DNA of 64,000 bases from Pseudomonas fluorescens (GTDB lineage Bacteria; Pseudomonadota; Gammaproteobacteria; Pseudomonadales; Pseudomonadaceae): NCBI RefSeq assembly GCF_902498195.1, contig NZ_CABVIY010000004.1:310001-374000 (forward strand). The letters run 5' to 3'. Positions 1 to 7,481 of this stretch are shown piece by piece. The notes beneath the pieces were generated by a model. The model made no database searches. It saw nothing but the letters and a program-made list of their open reading frames with translations, and was not told where the DNA came from. The translations under genes and the position numbers were made by a program. Each line of letters starts with the position of its first letter. Position 1 is the first letter of the stretch.

Positions 1-528
1 TACACCGAAGGCCAGCCGGTGAGCATGCTCTCGGATTCCTACACGGCCATCGGTCACGGCGCGATGCCGGTGATCATTTTCCTGGTGGTGGCGGTGATCT
101 TCCACATCGCGCTGCGCTACACCAAGTACGGTAAATACACCTACGCCATCGGCGGCAACATGCAGGCGGCGCGCACCTCCGGTATCAACGTCAAGCGCCA
201 TCTGGTCATCGTCTACAGCATCGCCGGGTTGCTGGCGGGCCTGGCGGGTGTGGTGGCTTCGGCCCGTGCCGCCACCGGGCAGGCCGGGATGGGCATGTCC
301 TATGAGCTGGATGCGATTGCCGCCGCAGTCATCGGCGGCACCAGCCTGGCGGGAGGAGTGGGGCGCATCACCGGCACGGTCATCGGCGCGCTGATCCTCG
401 GGGTGATGGCCAGCGGGTTCACGTTCGTGGGGGTCGATGCCTACATCCAGGACATCATCAAGGGCTTGATCATCGTGGTCGCGGTGGTCATCGACCAATA
501 CCGCAACAAGCGCAAGCTCAAGCGCTGA
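1..528 (+). CDS. Sugar/inositol-type ABC transporter permease, 3' part only
   Basis: The reading frame is open from the first base, so the start lies outside the window. The visible 175 residues are the C-terminal half of an RbsC/XylH-family (BPD_transp_2) inner-membrane permease: membrane segments alternate with the GGTSLAGG loop and the GTVIGALILGV segment typical of carbohydrate uptake permeases. The tail (DIIKGLIIVVAVVIDQYRNK) resembles permeases I associate with Pseudomonas myo-inositol clusters, but that substrate is recollection rather than something the sequence proves. It should pair with a binding protein and a duplicated ATPase encoded upstream. A strong hairpin follows the stop codon. 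Ribose or another sugar is possible. Confidence 0.85.
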   Translation, partial: YTEGQPVSMLSDSYTAIGHGAMPVIIFLVVAVIFHIALRYTKYGKYTYAIGGNMQAARTSGINVKRHLVIVYSIAGLLAGLAGVVASARAATGQAGMGMSYELDAIAAAVIGGTSLAGGVGRITGTVIGALILGVMASGFTFVGVDAYIQDIIKGLIIVVAVVIDQYRNKRKLKR

Positions 529-557
529 GGTTGACCGCGAACCGAGAGGTTGGGATT

Positions 558-595
558 GGCTGTATATCCGTTAACGCAGCAACGGATCTACAGCC
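558..595. terminator. Long hairpin after the ABC permease
   Basis: Positions 558-572 and 581-595 are inverted repeats with 14 of 15 bases pairing and an 8-nt loop. There is no clear T-tract, so it may act as a bidirectional terminator or mRNA-end stabiliser rather than a classical intrinsic terminator. Its core (ATATCCGTT / AACGGAT) resembles the end of the dispersed repeat found at 30.7, 36.0, 39.1 and 60.5 kb. Confidence 0.55.
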
Positions 596-712
596 CATTC
601 AAGCACGCACCTCCAGCCCCAACGCACAGTGACCCGCTTCCCCATATGGCAGGATCGCGCGTAATAGCGTATTAATGGCGCCCGAAAACGATCGGCACCA
701 GGGACGGATGCA

Positions 713-955
713 ATGGGGTGGTACTCGGCTACAAATGCGTGGGCAGCGAAAGTATCGAAGCGCATCACCAATCGACAGCGACGTATCGCGGCTGCGGTGT
801 TCCTGGTGTGCTGGTGGGCATCCGACCACTTTCAGTGGCCGGTCGCGCCCGTCTTCTTTTACGTACTGGCCTCCAACCTGTTTATCTTCTCGCTGTTCAT
901 CAAAGAGGATAAACGAGAGACCGGCAGCGAAAGCCGCGTCAAAAAAGCGCGATAA
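713..955 (+). CDS. Small predicted membrane protein
   Basis: An 80-residue frame with a plausible ribosome-binding site (AGGGA, 8 nt before ATG). A basic N-terminal stretch (KRITNRQRR) is followed by two hydrophobic segments, roughly residues 25-36 and 44-63 (VFFYVLASNLFIFSLFI), and a charged C-terminus ending in KKAR. This looks like a small two-helix inner-membrane protein. I recognise no family. Overlapping frames on both strands are more arginine-rich and less protein-like, which is why this frame is preferred. It stands alone between the ABC permease and a convergent small gene, and it could be spurious. Confidence 0.42.
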   Translation: MGWYSATNAWAAKVSKRITNRQRRIAAAVFLVCWWASDHFQWPVAPVFFYVLASNLFIFSLFIKEDKRETGSESRVKKAR

Positions 956-990
956 GCTGACCTCACCGCGCATCGCCCCAAACGATCAGA

Positions 991-1191
991 TCAAAACCCG
1001 GCGGCCTGGCCGACCAGGTTTTCCTGCACGCCAGCCACCAGGTGCAGTGGCACCTGCTGCGGGTTTTCCGGACACGAGATTTCAAAACCGCCCACGATCT
1101 GAAGCTGTCGCTCACTCAAACCGGTCGCCTCCTCTTGTTTTTCCCTGGCCATTCTCGCGTGGTTCGCTGCGATTTCATTAAGAGTTGACAC
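991..1191 (-). CDS. Small hypothetical protein, 66 aa
   Basis: A GTG start is preceded by GGAG with a 7-nt spacing, a good Shine-Dalgarno. The product begins MSTLNEIAANHARM, has an amphipathic charged helix (residues 11-25), then LSERQLQIVGGF, and ends with a hydrophobic stretch and QAAGF. The LSxxQLxIVGG segment loosely recalls double-glycine leader peptides but is one residue out of register with the consensus, and no peptidase-ABC exporter is nearby. A short protein with a helix-turn-helix-like amphipathic part is equally possible. The family is not recognised. Confidence 0.42.
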   Translation of the reverse strand: MSTLNEIAANHARMAREKQEEATGLSERQLQIVGGFEISCPENPQQVPLHLVAGVQENLVGQAAGF

Positions 1192-1374
1192 GTTACATCT
1201 CCGGTGACTGACCAAGCGTACTGCTGGAGTCCTTAAGCGTTAGTTTGAAGTGCTGCCGTGTCAGAATTATGTCGTTCTGGGGCCGCTACGACCGCCTGTG
1301 CAAGCCGTAAGCCAAGCATGGCTGCCAATCGCGCCCCAGGTTTGCCTTTGCGACGAAAGGTGGTGCGGTCCGTC

Positions 1375-2352
1375 TTATGGCTTCCAGATCGCAACGTCCT
1401 TGGCATCCACGGTCTTGGGCAACAAGCCGGCCGCAAAGAAGGCGTCGGCGATTTTCTGCTGTTCACCCAACTGATCGAGCTTTACCGGCTGCACCTGGTA
1501 GCTGCGATGGGTGTTGGCGCTTTCGACGGTTTCCACCCCAAGGTTGCCCCACAATGGGCTGAGCACCTGGGCCGCTTCACGGGGATTGGTTTTGATCCAT
1601 TCACCGGTTTTGTGCAGCTGGTCGTACACCACCTTGAGGACCTGCGGGTGCGTCTTGGCGTAGCTGTCGCTGGTCAGGTAGTAGCGTTTGTAGCTGGCCA
1701 GGCCTTCGCCGTCCGCCAGGGTGCGGGTCGGCAGTTGCCGCTGCGCGCTGGTGAGGAAGGGTTCCCAGGTGACCCAGGCGTCGACCTTGTTGTTCTCGAA
1801 GGCCGCGCGGCCATCGGCGGGCGACAGGTAAGCCGGCTTGATGTCGGAGAACTGCAGGCCGGCCTTGTTCAGGGCGGCGATCAACAGGTAGTGGGAGCCG
1901 GCCGCCTTGGTTACCGCGACGGTCTTGCCTTTCAAATCCGCCAATTGCTGCAGCGACGAATCCTTATGCACGACGATGGCCTGGGCGGACGGGGAAGCCG
2001 CTTCCTGGGCGAAATAGGTCAACCTGGCCTGGGCGGCCTGGGCAAAAATCGGCACGGTGTCCGCCACGTCGGCACTGATGTCGACGTTGCCAACGTTCAG
2101 GGCTTCGAGCAGTGGCAGGCCACTGGGGAACTCATGCCAGCTGACGTCGATGTTCTGTTGCGCCAGGGTTTTGTCCAGGGTGCCCTGGGTCTTGAGTAGC
2201 GTGATCAGGGTCGAGGATTTCTGGTAGCCGATCCGCAGCGTTTCCCGGGCCTGGGACGGCAGGGCAAAGGACAGGGCAGCCAGGGCGACGACCAGGCCGG
2301 TCAGCAGTGGACGGTTGAATTTCGGTTGAGCATTTCGGGTGGACGTTGGCAT
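1375..2352 (-). CDS. Aliphatic sulfonate-type ABC substrate-binding protein
   Basis: A 325-residue periplasmic binding protein of the SsuA/TauA (NMT1-like) family. It has a basic N-terminus, a hydrophobic segment ending LPSQA, and a mature start at RETLRIGYQKSSTL. Family hallmarks are the IGYQK opening strand, the LGLNVGNVDI-type loop (LNVGNVDIS), DLKGKTVAV and WVTWEPF. It would deliver sulfonates or related organosulfur compounds to an SsuC/SsuB pair. No permease or ATPase adjoins it; the only such pair in the window is at 26.5-28.1 kb, suggesting shared use. The start was chosen at the ATG before PTSTRN; an ATG 24 nt upstream is also possible. The shared regulatory box and a TATAAC hexamer lie upstream. 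Confidence 0.88.
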   Translation of the reverse strand: MPTSTRNAQPKFNRPLLTGLVVALAALSFALPSQARETLRIGYQKSSTLITLLKTQGTLDKTLAQQNIDVSWHEFPSGLPLLEALNVGNVDISADVADTVPIFAQAAQARLTYFAQEAASPSAQAIVVHKDSSLQQLADLKGKTVAVTKAAGSHYLLIAALNKAGLQFSDIKPAYLSPADGRAAFENNKVDAWVTWEPFLTSAQRQLPTRTLADGEGLASYKRYYLTSDSYAKTHPQVLKVVYDQLHKTGEWIKTNPREAAQVLSPLWGNLGVETVESANTHRSYQVQPVKLDQLGEQQKIADAFFAAGLLPKTVDAKDVAIWKP

Positions 2353-2403
2353 GGCGCGCTCGCTTTTTAGCAACATGGAAAGACACTTTGTGCTGAGCAT
2401 AGA

Positions 2404-2446
2404 GTTATAAAAAACAATTTATAAATATCGTTTAGGTATTAGCTTA
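2404..2446 (-). promoter_or_regulatory. Sulfur-island box plus -10 for the first binding protein
   Basis: The 15-bp box at 2432-2446 reads TTAGGTATTAGCTTA on the + strand. On the gene's sense strand the hexamer TATAAC (2409-2404) begins 22 nt after the box. The same spacing occurs at four other promoters of the island. Confidence 0.55.
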
Positions 2447-2473
2447 GTGCCCCGGTTTGCGGGCTCCCTTGTC

Positions 2474-2573
2474 TGCAGGAGCGAGCCTGCTCGCGATGGA
2501 CGTCAACGATGTTGCGCCCTCTCTGAATGATCGCGTTGCCCAAGCGATTTACGCGAGCAGGCTCGCTCCTGCA
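2474..2573. repeat. REP pair (inverted)
   Basis: Two inverted copies of the Pseudomonas REP core (GGAGCGAGCCTGCTCGCGA) flank about 50 bp, lying between the stop of the receptor gene and the promoter of the binding-protein gene. Confidence 0.9.
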
Positions 2574-2594
2574 GTCAGGTCGAAGACAGGTCCG

Positions 2595-5090
2595 TCAAAA
2601 CGCGTACTGCAACCGGGTGTAGTAGTAACCACCGGTGAAACCGAACGGCGAGTAGCTGCCCCAGTTATCGCCGAACGAGGAGTTGGGTACGCCGATATGG
2701 TCGGGGTATTTGTCGAACAGGTTCTGCGCGCCGACGGCCACGGTCAGTTGCCTGGTAAGCGCATAGGCCACGTCCAGGTCGGTGATCCATTTGGCCGAGT
2801 AGTCGCGATCCAGGCTCGGGTCGCTGGAGCTGTTGACCTCGGTGTAGGTGCCATAGCGGGTCAGGCGCAAATTGACGTCGAAGTCCTGGATCGCCCAGTT
2901 GGCGGAGAAAATCGCCTTGCTGCTGGGTGAGGTCTTGGTGATCAGTGCGCGAGCCTGGCGGCCGAGCAACTGATAGCTGCTGTTGAGCGCCGTGAGTTGC
3001 GCCGGCGTTTCGTTGACGCTGAGGATTTGCGTGTGGTTGTAGTTCAGCGCCGCGGTCCATCGCACCGAGCCGAAGCTATTGAGGTTCTGCCGATAGTTGC
3101 CCACCACATCGACCCCTGAGGTGCGCGTGCTGGCGCCGTTGGTGAAGTATTGCGCGCCGGCGGTGGCGGGCACGCCGATGCCGTCGAGCAGGGCTGCGAC
3201 GTCCGCGCCCTGGAAGCGTTCGCTGAGCACCAGGCGGTCGCGCAGGTTGATCACGTAGCCGTCCACGGTCAGGCTCAAGTCTTCGCTGGGGGTCAGGGCG
3301 AATCCGAGGCTGAAGTTGGTCGAGCGTTCAGGCTTCAGGGACTCGGCCCCGAGCGCCTGGGCGCCCGCCGAATCCACCGGCAGGATCACGTAGTTGTAGG
3401 ACTGGTAGACGCCATTGATGGTGTCGAACCCGGTCGAACGCGCGGTGAAAATCTCGTTGGCCAACGACGGTGCGCGAAAGCCGTTGCTGATGGTGCCGCG
3501 CACCGAAAACACCGGGTTGAACTCGTAGCGGCTGCTGATCTTGCCGCTGCGGGTGCTGCCCACGCCTTCGTTGTAATGCTCGTAGCGCGCGGCGACGCCC
3601 AGGTACCACTGCTCGACGGGGTAGAAACCCAGGTCGATGTAGCTGGCGACGTTGTTGCGACTGACTTTCTGCGCGTCGTCCGGGGTGATGCCGTTGGTGA
3701 CTTGCGCACCCGGATCAGGACGTTGCCCGGCGCGTGGATGGCCGGCCGGGAACACATAGCCGCCGTTAATGTAAGAGGCTTCAGAGCCGGCCTTTGTCTC
3801 GTAGCCATCGCGTCGATGCTCGAAACCGAAGGCGACATCCAGGGGCTTGGCCAGGCCGATCTCGTAGCTGTTCTTCAGGTCCAGGTTGGTGGTCAGTTGA
3901 TCGGCGATGTAGATGCCGGAGGTGAATTTGTTCGGCGTGTTTTCGCCCAGCGACGGGTTCTGGTTGTCGTAGGTGCGCTGCTTGGCGTAGTTGCGCCCGT
4001 AGGTGGTGCTCAGATCCCAGGCCCAGCCGCCAATGCCGATGTCATCGCCCCGGGCGCCGATGGCGGACTGGAAATCGGTTTCGTTGATCAGCCAATACGG
4101 GCTGTAACCGTCGGGGAAGCCGTTGGGACCGGTGGTGATGGTGTTGCGGCCGCTGGGCAGGCGGAAGTTCTGGCCATCATTGTTTTCGCGGGTGGCCAGG
4201 GTCGAGAACGAATACAGGGTGGCCGCGTCGTTCAGCGGCAGGTCGAGGTTGTACGCGACATCCGCCAGTTGGCTGCGGGGCAAGCCGTAGCCTTTATAGG
4301 TGTGATGGCTGGCGGTGGCCTCGCGCGGATCGGGCGAACCGTCCGCCAGTGGATAGTAATGCGAGCTGTAGCCATTGCTGCCGGCCTTGTTGTCGCGCTC
4401 CTGATAGCGGGTGTCGAGCGAGACGTTGAGCACACCGGCCTCACCCACTTCGAAACCATAATTGAGCGCCTCCGTTGCGGTGCCGCGCTTGCCGTCGTAG
4501 TTCTGGCCCAGGGTGGTGTCGGAACTGCCGCCGGTGGTCTGCTTGAGGATAATGTTGATCACCCCGGAGATCGCGTCCGAACCGTATTGCGCGGCCGCGC
4601 CATCGCGCAGCACCTCGATGTGATCGATGGCGGCCACCGGGATCAGGTCCAGGTCGCTGGGCGCGGCGCCGCTGTTGATGCCGTTGATGTTCAGCGTCGC
4701 ACTGGTGTGCCGGCGCTTGCCGTTGACCAGCACCAGCACATGGGACGCGGTCAGGCCGCGCAGGGTGGCCGAGCGCACCACGCCGCTGGCATCCCAACCG
4801 GCGCGGTCAGGCAGGTTGAACGACGGAATGAATTTACTCAGCGCCTCCAGCAGGCTCGGTTTGCCCACGGCGCGCAGCTGGTCGCCCGTCACCACGTCGA
4901 TCGGTGTCGGGCTGGTGGTGACGGTGCGTTGCTCGGCGCCACGGTTGCCGGTGACGACCACGGTGTTGAGGGTTGGCGAGCTGGTTTCGGCGGCTTCGAG
5001 ATGAAACGAGGCGAGGCCGCAGGCGATGGACAGCGGTACTAACAACGGGCGATAGGAAGGCGCCGTGCGGCGCGCTGGGCAGTTGACCAT
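2595..5090 (-). CDS. TonB-dependent outer-membrane receptor (831 aa)
   Basis: A full-length receptor: N-terminal signal (VPLSIACGLASFHLEA), TonB-box region LNTVVVTGNRG at about residue 40, plug domain to about residue 180 (IEVLRDGAAAQYGSDAISGV), then a beta-barrel ending in the expected aromatic residue (RLQYAF). It imports a scarce ligand across the outer membrane using the TonB-ExbBD motor; the substrate cannot be read from sequence. It is closely related to the receptor at 15.5-18.0 kb (same TVVVTGNRG start and PSFNLP motif), so the two probably serve related substrates of the organosulfur island. AGGAG lies 10 nt before the ATG. The RidA-like gene is 36 bp upstream and probably cotranscribed. 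Confidence 0.92.
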   Translation of the reverse strand: MVNCPARRTAPSYRPLLVPLSIACGLASFHLEAAETSSPTLNTVVVTGNRGAEQRTVTTSPTPIDVVTGDQLRAVGKPSLLEALSKFIPSFNLPDRAGWDASGVVRSATLRGLTASHVLVLVNGKRRHTSATLNINGINSGAAPSDLDLIPVAAIDHIEVLRDGAAAQYGSDAISGVINIILKQTTGGSSDTTLGQNYDGKRGTATEALNYGFEVGEAGVLNVSLDTRYQERDNKAGSNGYSSHYYPLADGSPDPREATASHHTYKGYGLPRSQLADVAYNLDLPLNDAATLYSFSTLATRENNDGQNFRLPSGRNTITTGPNGFPDGYSPYWLINETDFQSAIGARGDDIGIGGWAWDLSTTYGRNYAKQRTYDNQNPSLGENTPNKFTSGIYIADQLTTNLDLKNSYEIGLAKPLDVAFGFEHRRDGYETKAGSEASYINGGYVFPAGHPRAGQRPDPGAQVTNGITPDDAQKVSRNNVASYIDLGFYPVEQWYLGVAARYEHYNEGVGSTRSGKISSRYEFNPVFSVRGTISNGFRAPSLANEIFTARSTGFDTINGVYQSYNYVILPVDSAGAQALGAESLKPERSTNFSLGFALTPSEDLSLTVDGYVINLRDRLVLSERFQGADVAALLDGIGVPATAGAQYFTNGASTRTSGVDVVGNYRQNLNSFGSVRWTAALNYNHTQILSVNETPAQLTALNSSYQLLGRQARALITKTSPSSKAIFSANWAIQDFDVNLRLTRYGTYTEVNSSSDPSLDRDYSAKWITDLDVAYALTRQLTVAVGAQNLFDKYPDHIGVPNSSFGDNWGSYSPFGFTGGYYYTRLQYAF

Positions 5091-5126
5091 GAAGGTGAAG
5101 CTCCTGAATAACGGGTGATTTCCGTG

Positions 5127-5624
5127 TCACTTCTTGCGAGCGGCAACGGCCTCGATTTCGACCAGGCCACCGGGCAGCGGCAGGGCGACGACCTGAATGG
5201 CGGTACGTGCCGGTTTGTTGGGTTGCGCGGCGCTGCCGAAGAACGGCGTGTAGCCTTCTTGCAGTCCGGCGAAGTCGAGCTTGCCGCCCTTGGCCGGATC
5301 ACCCACCAGGAACACCCGCAGCTGCACCACATCGCCCAGGCCCAGGCCCTGGGCCTCCAATACGCCCTTGAGCTTGTTCAGGATCGACGTGGTCTGGATG
5401 GCGGTATTGCCATAAGCGGAAAAGCAGTCCTTCTCGGCTTTGGGGTCGTGCAGGTCGGCCAGCAGGCCGCTGACGAACAGCAACTCGGTTTGCGCCGGCA
5501 CCGACACCGCCAGCGAGATCGGGAAGTTCGAGTTGGGCAGGGCGATACGCTTGATGTCGTCGGCGTGGCTGGCGAGGGCGGTGGCGGTCATGAGGATCCC
5601 TGTGAGTAAGGTAATGGCTTTCAT
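5127..5624 (-). CDS. Exported RidA-family (YjgF/UK114) protein
   Basis: A 165-residue RidA-family protein with a clear Sec signal (MKAITLLTGILMTATALASHA), so it is predicted to be periplasmic, whereas classical RidA is cytosolic. The catalytic arginine (R140 in PARTAIQV) and downstream glutamate (E156 in LVEIEAVA) expected for imine/enamine deaminases are present. Family members hydrolyse reactive imines from amino-acid or amine oxidation. The neighbour upstream encodes a Tat-exported flavin amine oxidase, which would generate such imines in the same compartment; the functional link is my inference. AAGGA lies 8 nt before the ATG. The TonB receptor follows 36 bp downstream on the same strand. 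Confidence 0.87.
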   Translation of the reverse strand: MKAITLLTGILMTATALASHADDIKRIALPNSNFPISLAVSVPAQTELLFVSGLLADLHDPKAEKDCFSAYGNTAIQTTSILNKLKGVLEAQGLGLGDVVQLRVFLVGDPAKGGKLDFAGLQEGYTPFFGSAAQPNKPARTAIQVVALPLPGGLVEIEAVAARKK

Positions 5625-5654
5625 CGTTCAGTCCTTGTGTTTGAAATGGTTACC

Positions 5655-5755
5655 TGTAGGAGCGAGCCTGCTCGCGATGGGCGTTAACGATGACGCGGGA
5701 AACCTGACACCCCCGCGGTGCTCATGAGTCCATCGCGAGCAGGCTCGCTCCTACA
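5655..5755. repeat. REP pair (inverted)
   Basis: Inverted REP cores with about 50 bp between them, located between the amine oxidase and ridA-like genes; it may attenuate or stabilise the transcript between them. Confidence 0.9.
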
Positions 5756-5767
5756 GGGGGCATGGGA

Positions 5768-7342
5768 TCAGGCGGCGACGCCCGATTGATTGCGTTCGGC
5801 GTGCCGGCCGATCAGCGAGACGATGCGTCGCGCCGAATCGGCCGCGCTGTTCTGCCAGATGCCGACGCCGCCATGGGCCAGGGCATCGCTGGCCAGGTAG
5901 GTGCGGCCCTGGGGTTGGTTGAGAAGCTGGTAGGCGCTCTCGCCGACCTCGTCGTTGACGATCCACGGGCCTTTGCTGAACGGCACCTTGGCCCAGTTGA
6001 TGGCCACCGGTTTTTGCAGCTTGGCGCTGTGGCCGGGGTGCAGCAGCTCCACGGCCTGCCGGGACGAGGCAAACTGTTCGGCGAGGGATTTGCGGCTGAA
6101 GGCCTGGGCCGATTCGCTGGTGTTGTAGGCCGCCACCAGAATCCCTTGTGCACTGTTGAGGCGATCGCTGGGGTACCACAACCCTTTGACTTCATGGTCC
6201 AGGTAAGAGAGGCCGCCATAGATGTTGAAGTCGGTTTCCCAGAATCGCGGCGACTGCCAGGCGACCTTGTTCGCCTGATCGCTTTGCGCCGTCTCGATCG
6301 CCTGCTTGAACGGCTGGCTGAAATTGCTCGGCAATTTGGCCAGCAACGGCAGGGGCACCGTGACGATGGCGTAGTCGGCGCTCAGGGTCTGGGTGGCGCC
6401 AGTCTTGCGATCGCGGTAGCTGATGCGGCTGCCTTGTTCAGAGGTCTGGATATCGCTGACTTCGGCATTGAAGCGCACCGCGTCCTTGAGCTTCTCGTAG
6501 AACGCGTAGGGGATGCGGTCCATGCCACCGACCGGCTGGAACATGGTCGAGGAGAACTCCGGGATTTCGTCGAACACCAGCGCACCCCAGAGCTTGGGGT
6601 TGAGCAGGGTCTGCAGTTCCAGCGGTGCGCGGGTGATGCCGGTCTGGTCGCCGGCGCCAGGCACGCGGTTGTACCCCGAGCGCACCGAGCCCTTGTACTG
6701 CAAGTCGGCATTCAGGTCGCCGTAGACCTTGAGGAAGCTCAGCAGCGCCTTGCGGTCATCCGCGCTCAAATCCTGGTCCAGGGCTTTGCGGCTGACGGTG
6801 CGCGCCAGCAGCTCGGACAGTTGCCCGCGGGTGTCGTTGACCGCCTGGCGCAGCTGGAACGCCGGCTGTTTCGGGTCCGGCAGGGCCAGGGCGTTGCGGC
6901 TGCTGTTGACCAGCACTTGCAGTTCCACGCCCAGCTCGCGGCAGTACCCGAGAATGGTCTGGTGATGGCTGGGGATGCGCGCTGGACCTGCGTTGAAAAA
7001 CTGCCCGTCATCGAAGTCGACGGTCTGGCTGACGCCGTCGTCGAAATCGATTTTGCTGCCGCGACGCAGGGTCCAGTTGCGTCCGCCCACCCGCTCGCGG
7101 GCTTCGAGAATGGTCACGGTAAAACCGGCCTTGCGCAGTTCATAGGCACTGACCAGCCCGGATATGCCGGCGCCGACCACCACCACATGCTTGCCTTTGC
7201 CACTGCTGCCCAGCTGCAGCGGGTTGAACGTCGCTGCCACGGCCTGAGGTGTCAGGCCCAGCGCCCCGAGGGCGCCGACAGCAGCGGAATAGCCGCCGAC
7301 AGCGGCAATGCGGGAAATCAGTTCCCTGCGGGTGAAAGCCAT
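5768..7342 (-). CDS. Tat-exported flavin monoamine/L-amino acid oxidase family protein
   Basis: A 524-residue flavoprotein. The N-terminus has a twin-arginine signal (FTRRELIS, hydrophobic stretch, then AVAATF), so it is folded with FAD and exported. The dinucleotide-binding motif VVVVGAGISGLVSAYELRKAG and the following EARERVGGR are diagnostic of the amine oxidase (PF01593) family; the C-terminal FAD contact appears as RTYLASDALAHGGVGIWQ. It oxidises an amine or amino acid to an imine, releasing hydrogen peroxide. The RidA-family protein encoded downstream is exported too, making an oxidase/imine-hydrolase pair plausible. AAGGAG sits 8 nt before the ATG. Substrate unknown; within a sulfur island an amine-bearing organosulfur compound is one idea. 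Confidence 0.88.
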   Translation of the reverse strand: MAFTRRELISRIAAVGGYSAAVGALGALGLTPQAVAATFNPLQLGSSGKGKHVVVVGAGISGLVSAYELRKAGFTVTILEARERVGGRNWTLRRGSKIDFDDGVSQTVDFDDGQFFNAGPARIPSHHQTILGYCRELGVELQVLVNSSRNALALPDPKQPAFQLRQAVNDTRGQLSELLARTVSRKALDQDLSADDRKALLSFLKVYGDLNADLQYKGSVRSGYNRVPGAGDQTGITRAPLELQTLLNPKLWGALVFDEIPEFSSTMFQPVGGMDRIPYAFYEKLKDAVRFNAEVSDIQTSEQGSRISYRDRKTGATQTLSADYAIVTVPLPLLAKLPSNFSQPFKQAIETAQSDQANKVAWQSPRFWETDFNIYGGLSYLDHEVKGLWYPSDRLNSAQGILVAAYNTSESAQAFSRKSLAEQFASSRQAVELLHPGHSAKLQKPVAINWAKVPFSKGPWIVNDEVGESAYQLLNQPQGRTYLASDALAHGGVGIWQNSAADSARRIVSLIGRHAERNQSGVAA

Positions 7343-7380
7343 GATGTCGCTCCTTGAGGTTGTTGCTTGTCGATTCCCCC

Positions 7381-7464
7381 TGTAGGCGCTGCCGAAGGCT
7401 GCGATCTTTTGATCTTGATCCTTAAAAACAAGATCAAAAGATCGCAGCCTGCGGCAGCGCCTAC
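7381..7464. repeat. Long inverted repeat, GTAGGCGCTGCCGAAGGCTGCGA family
   Basis: The arms GTAGGCGCTGCCGAAGGCTG and the matching complement flank GCGATCTTTTGATCTTG / CAAGATCAAAAGATCGC. The same design recurs at 48032-48116 and 56522-56595 with a different outer arm. It is a second intergenic palindrome family, distinct from the REP cores, and lies between two same-strand genes. Confidence 0.8.
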
Positions 7465-7481
7465 GGGGTTTGCGTTAAGGG

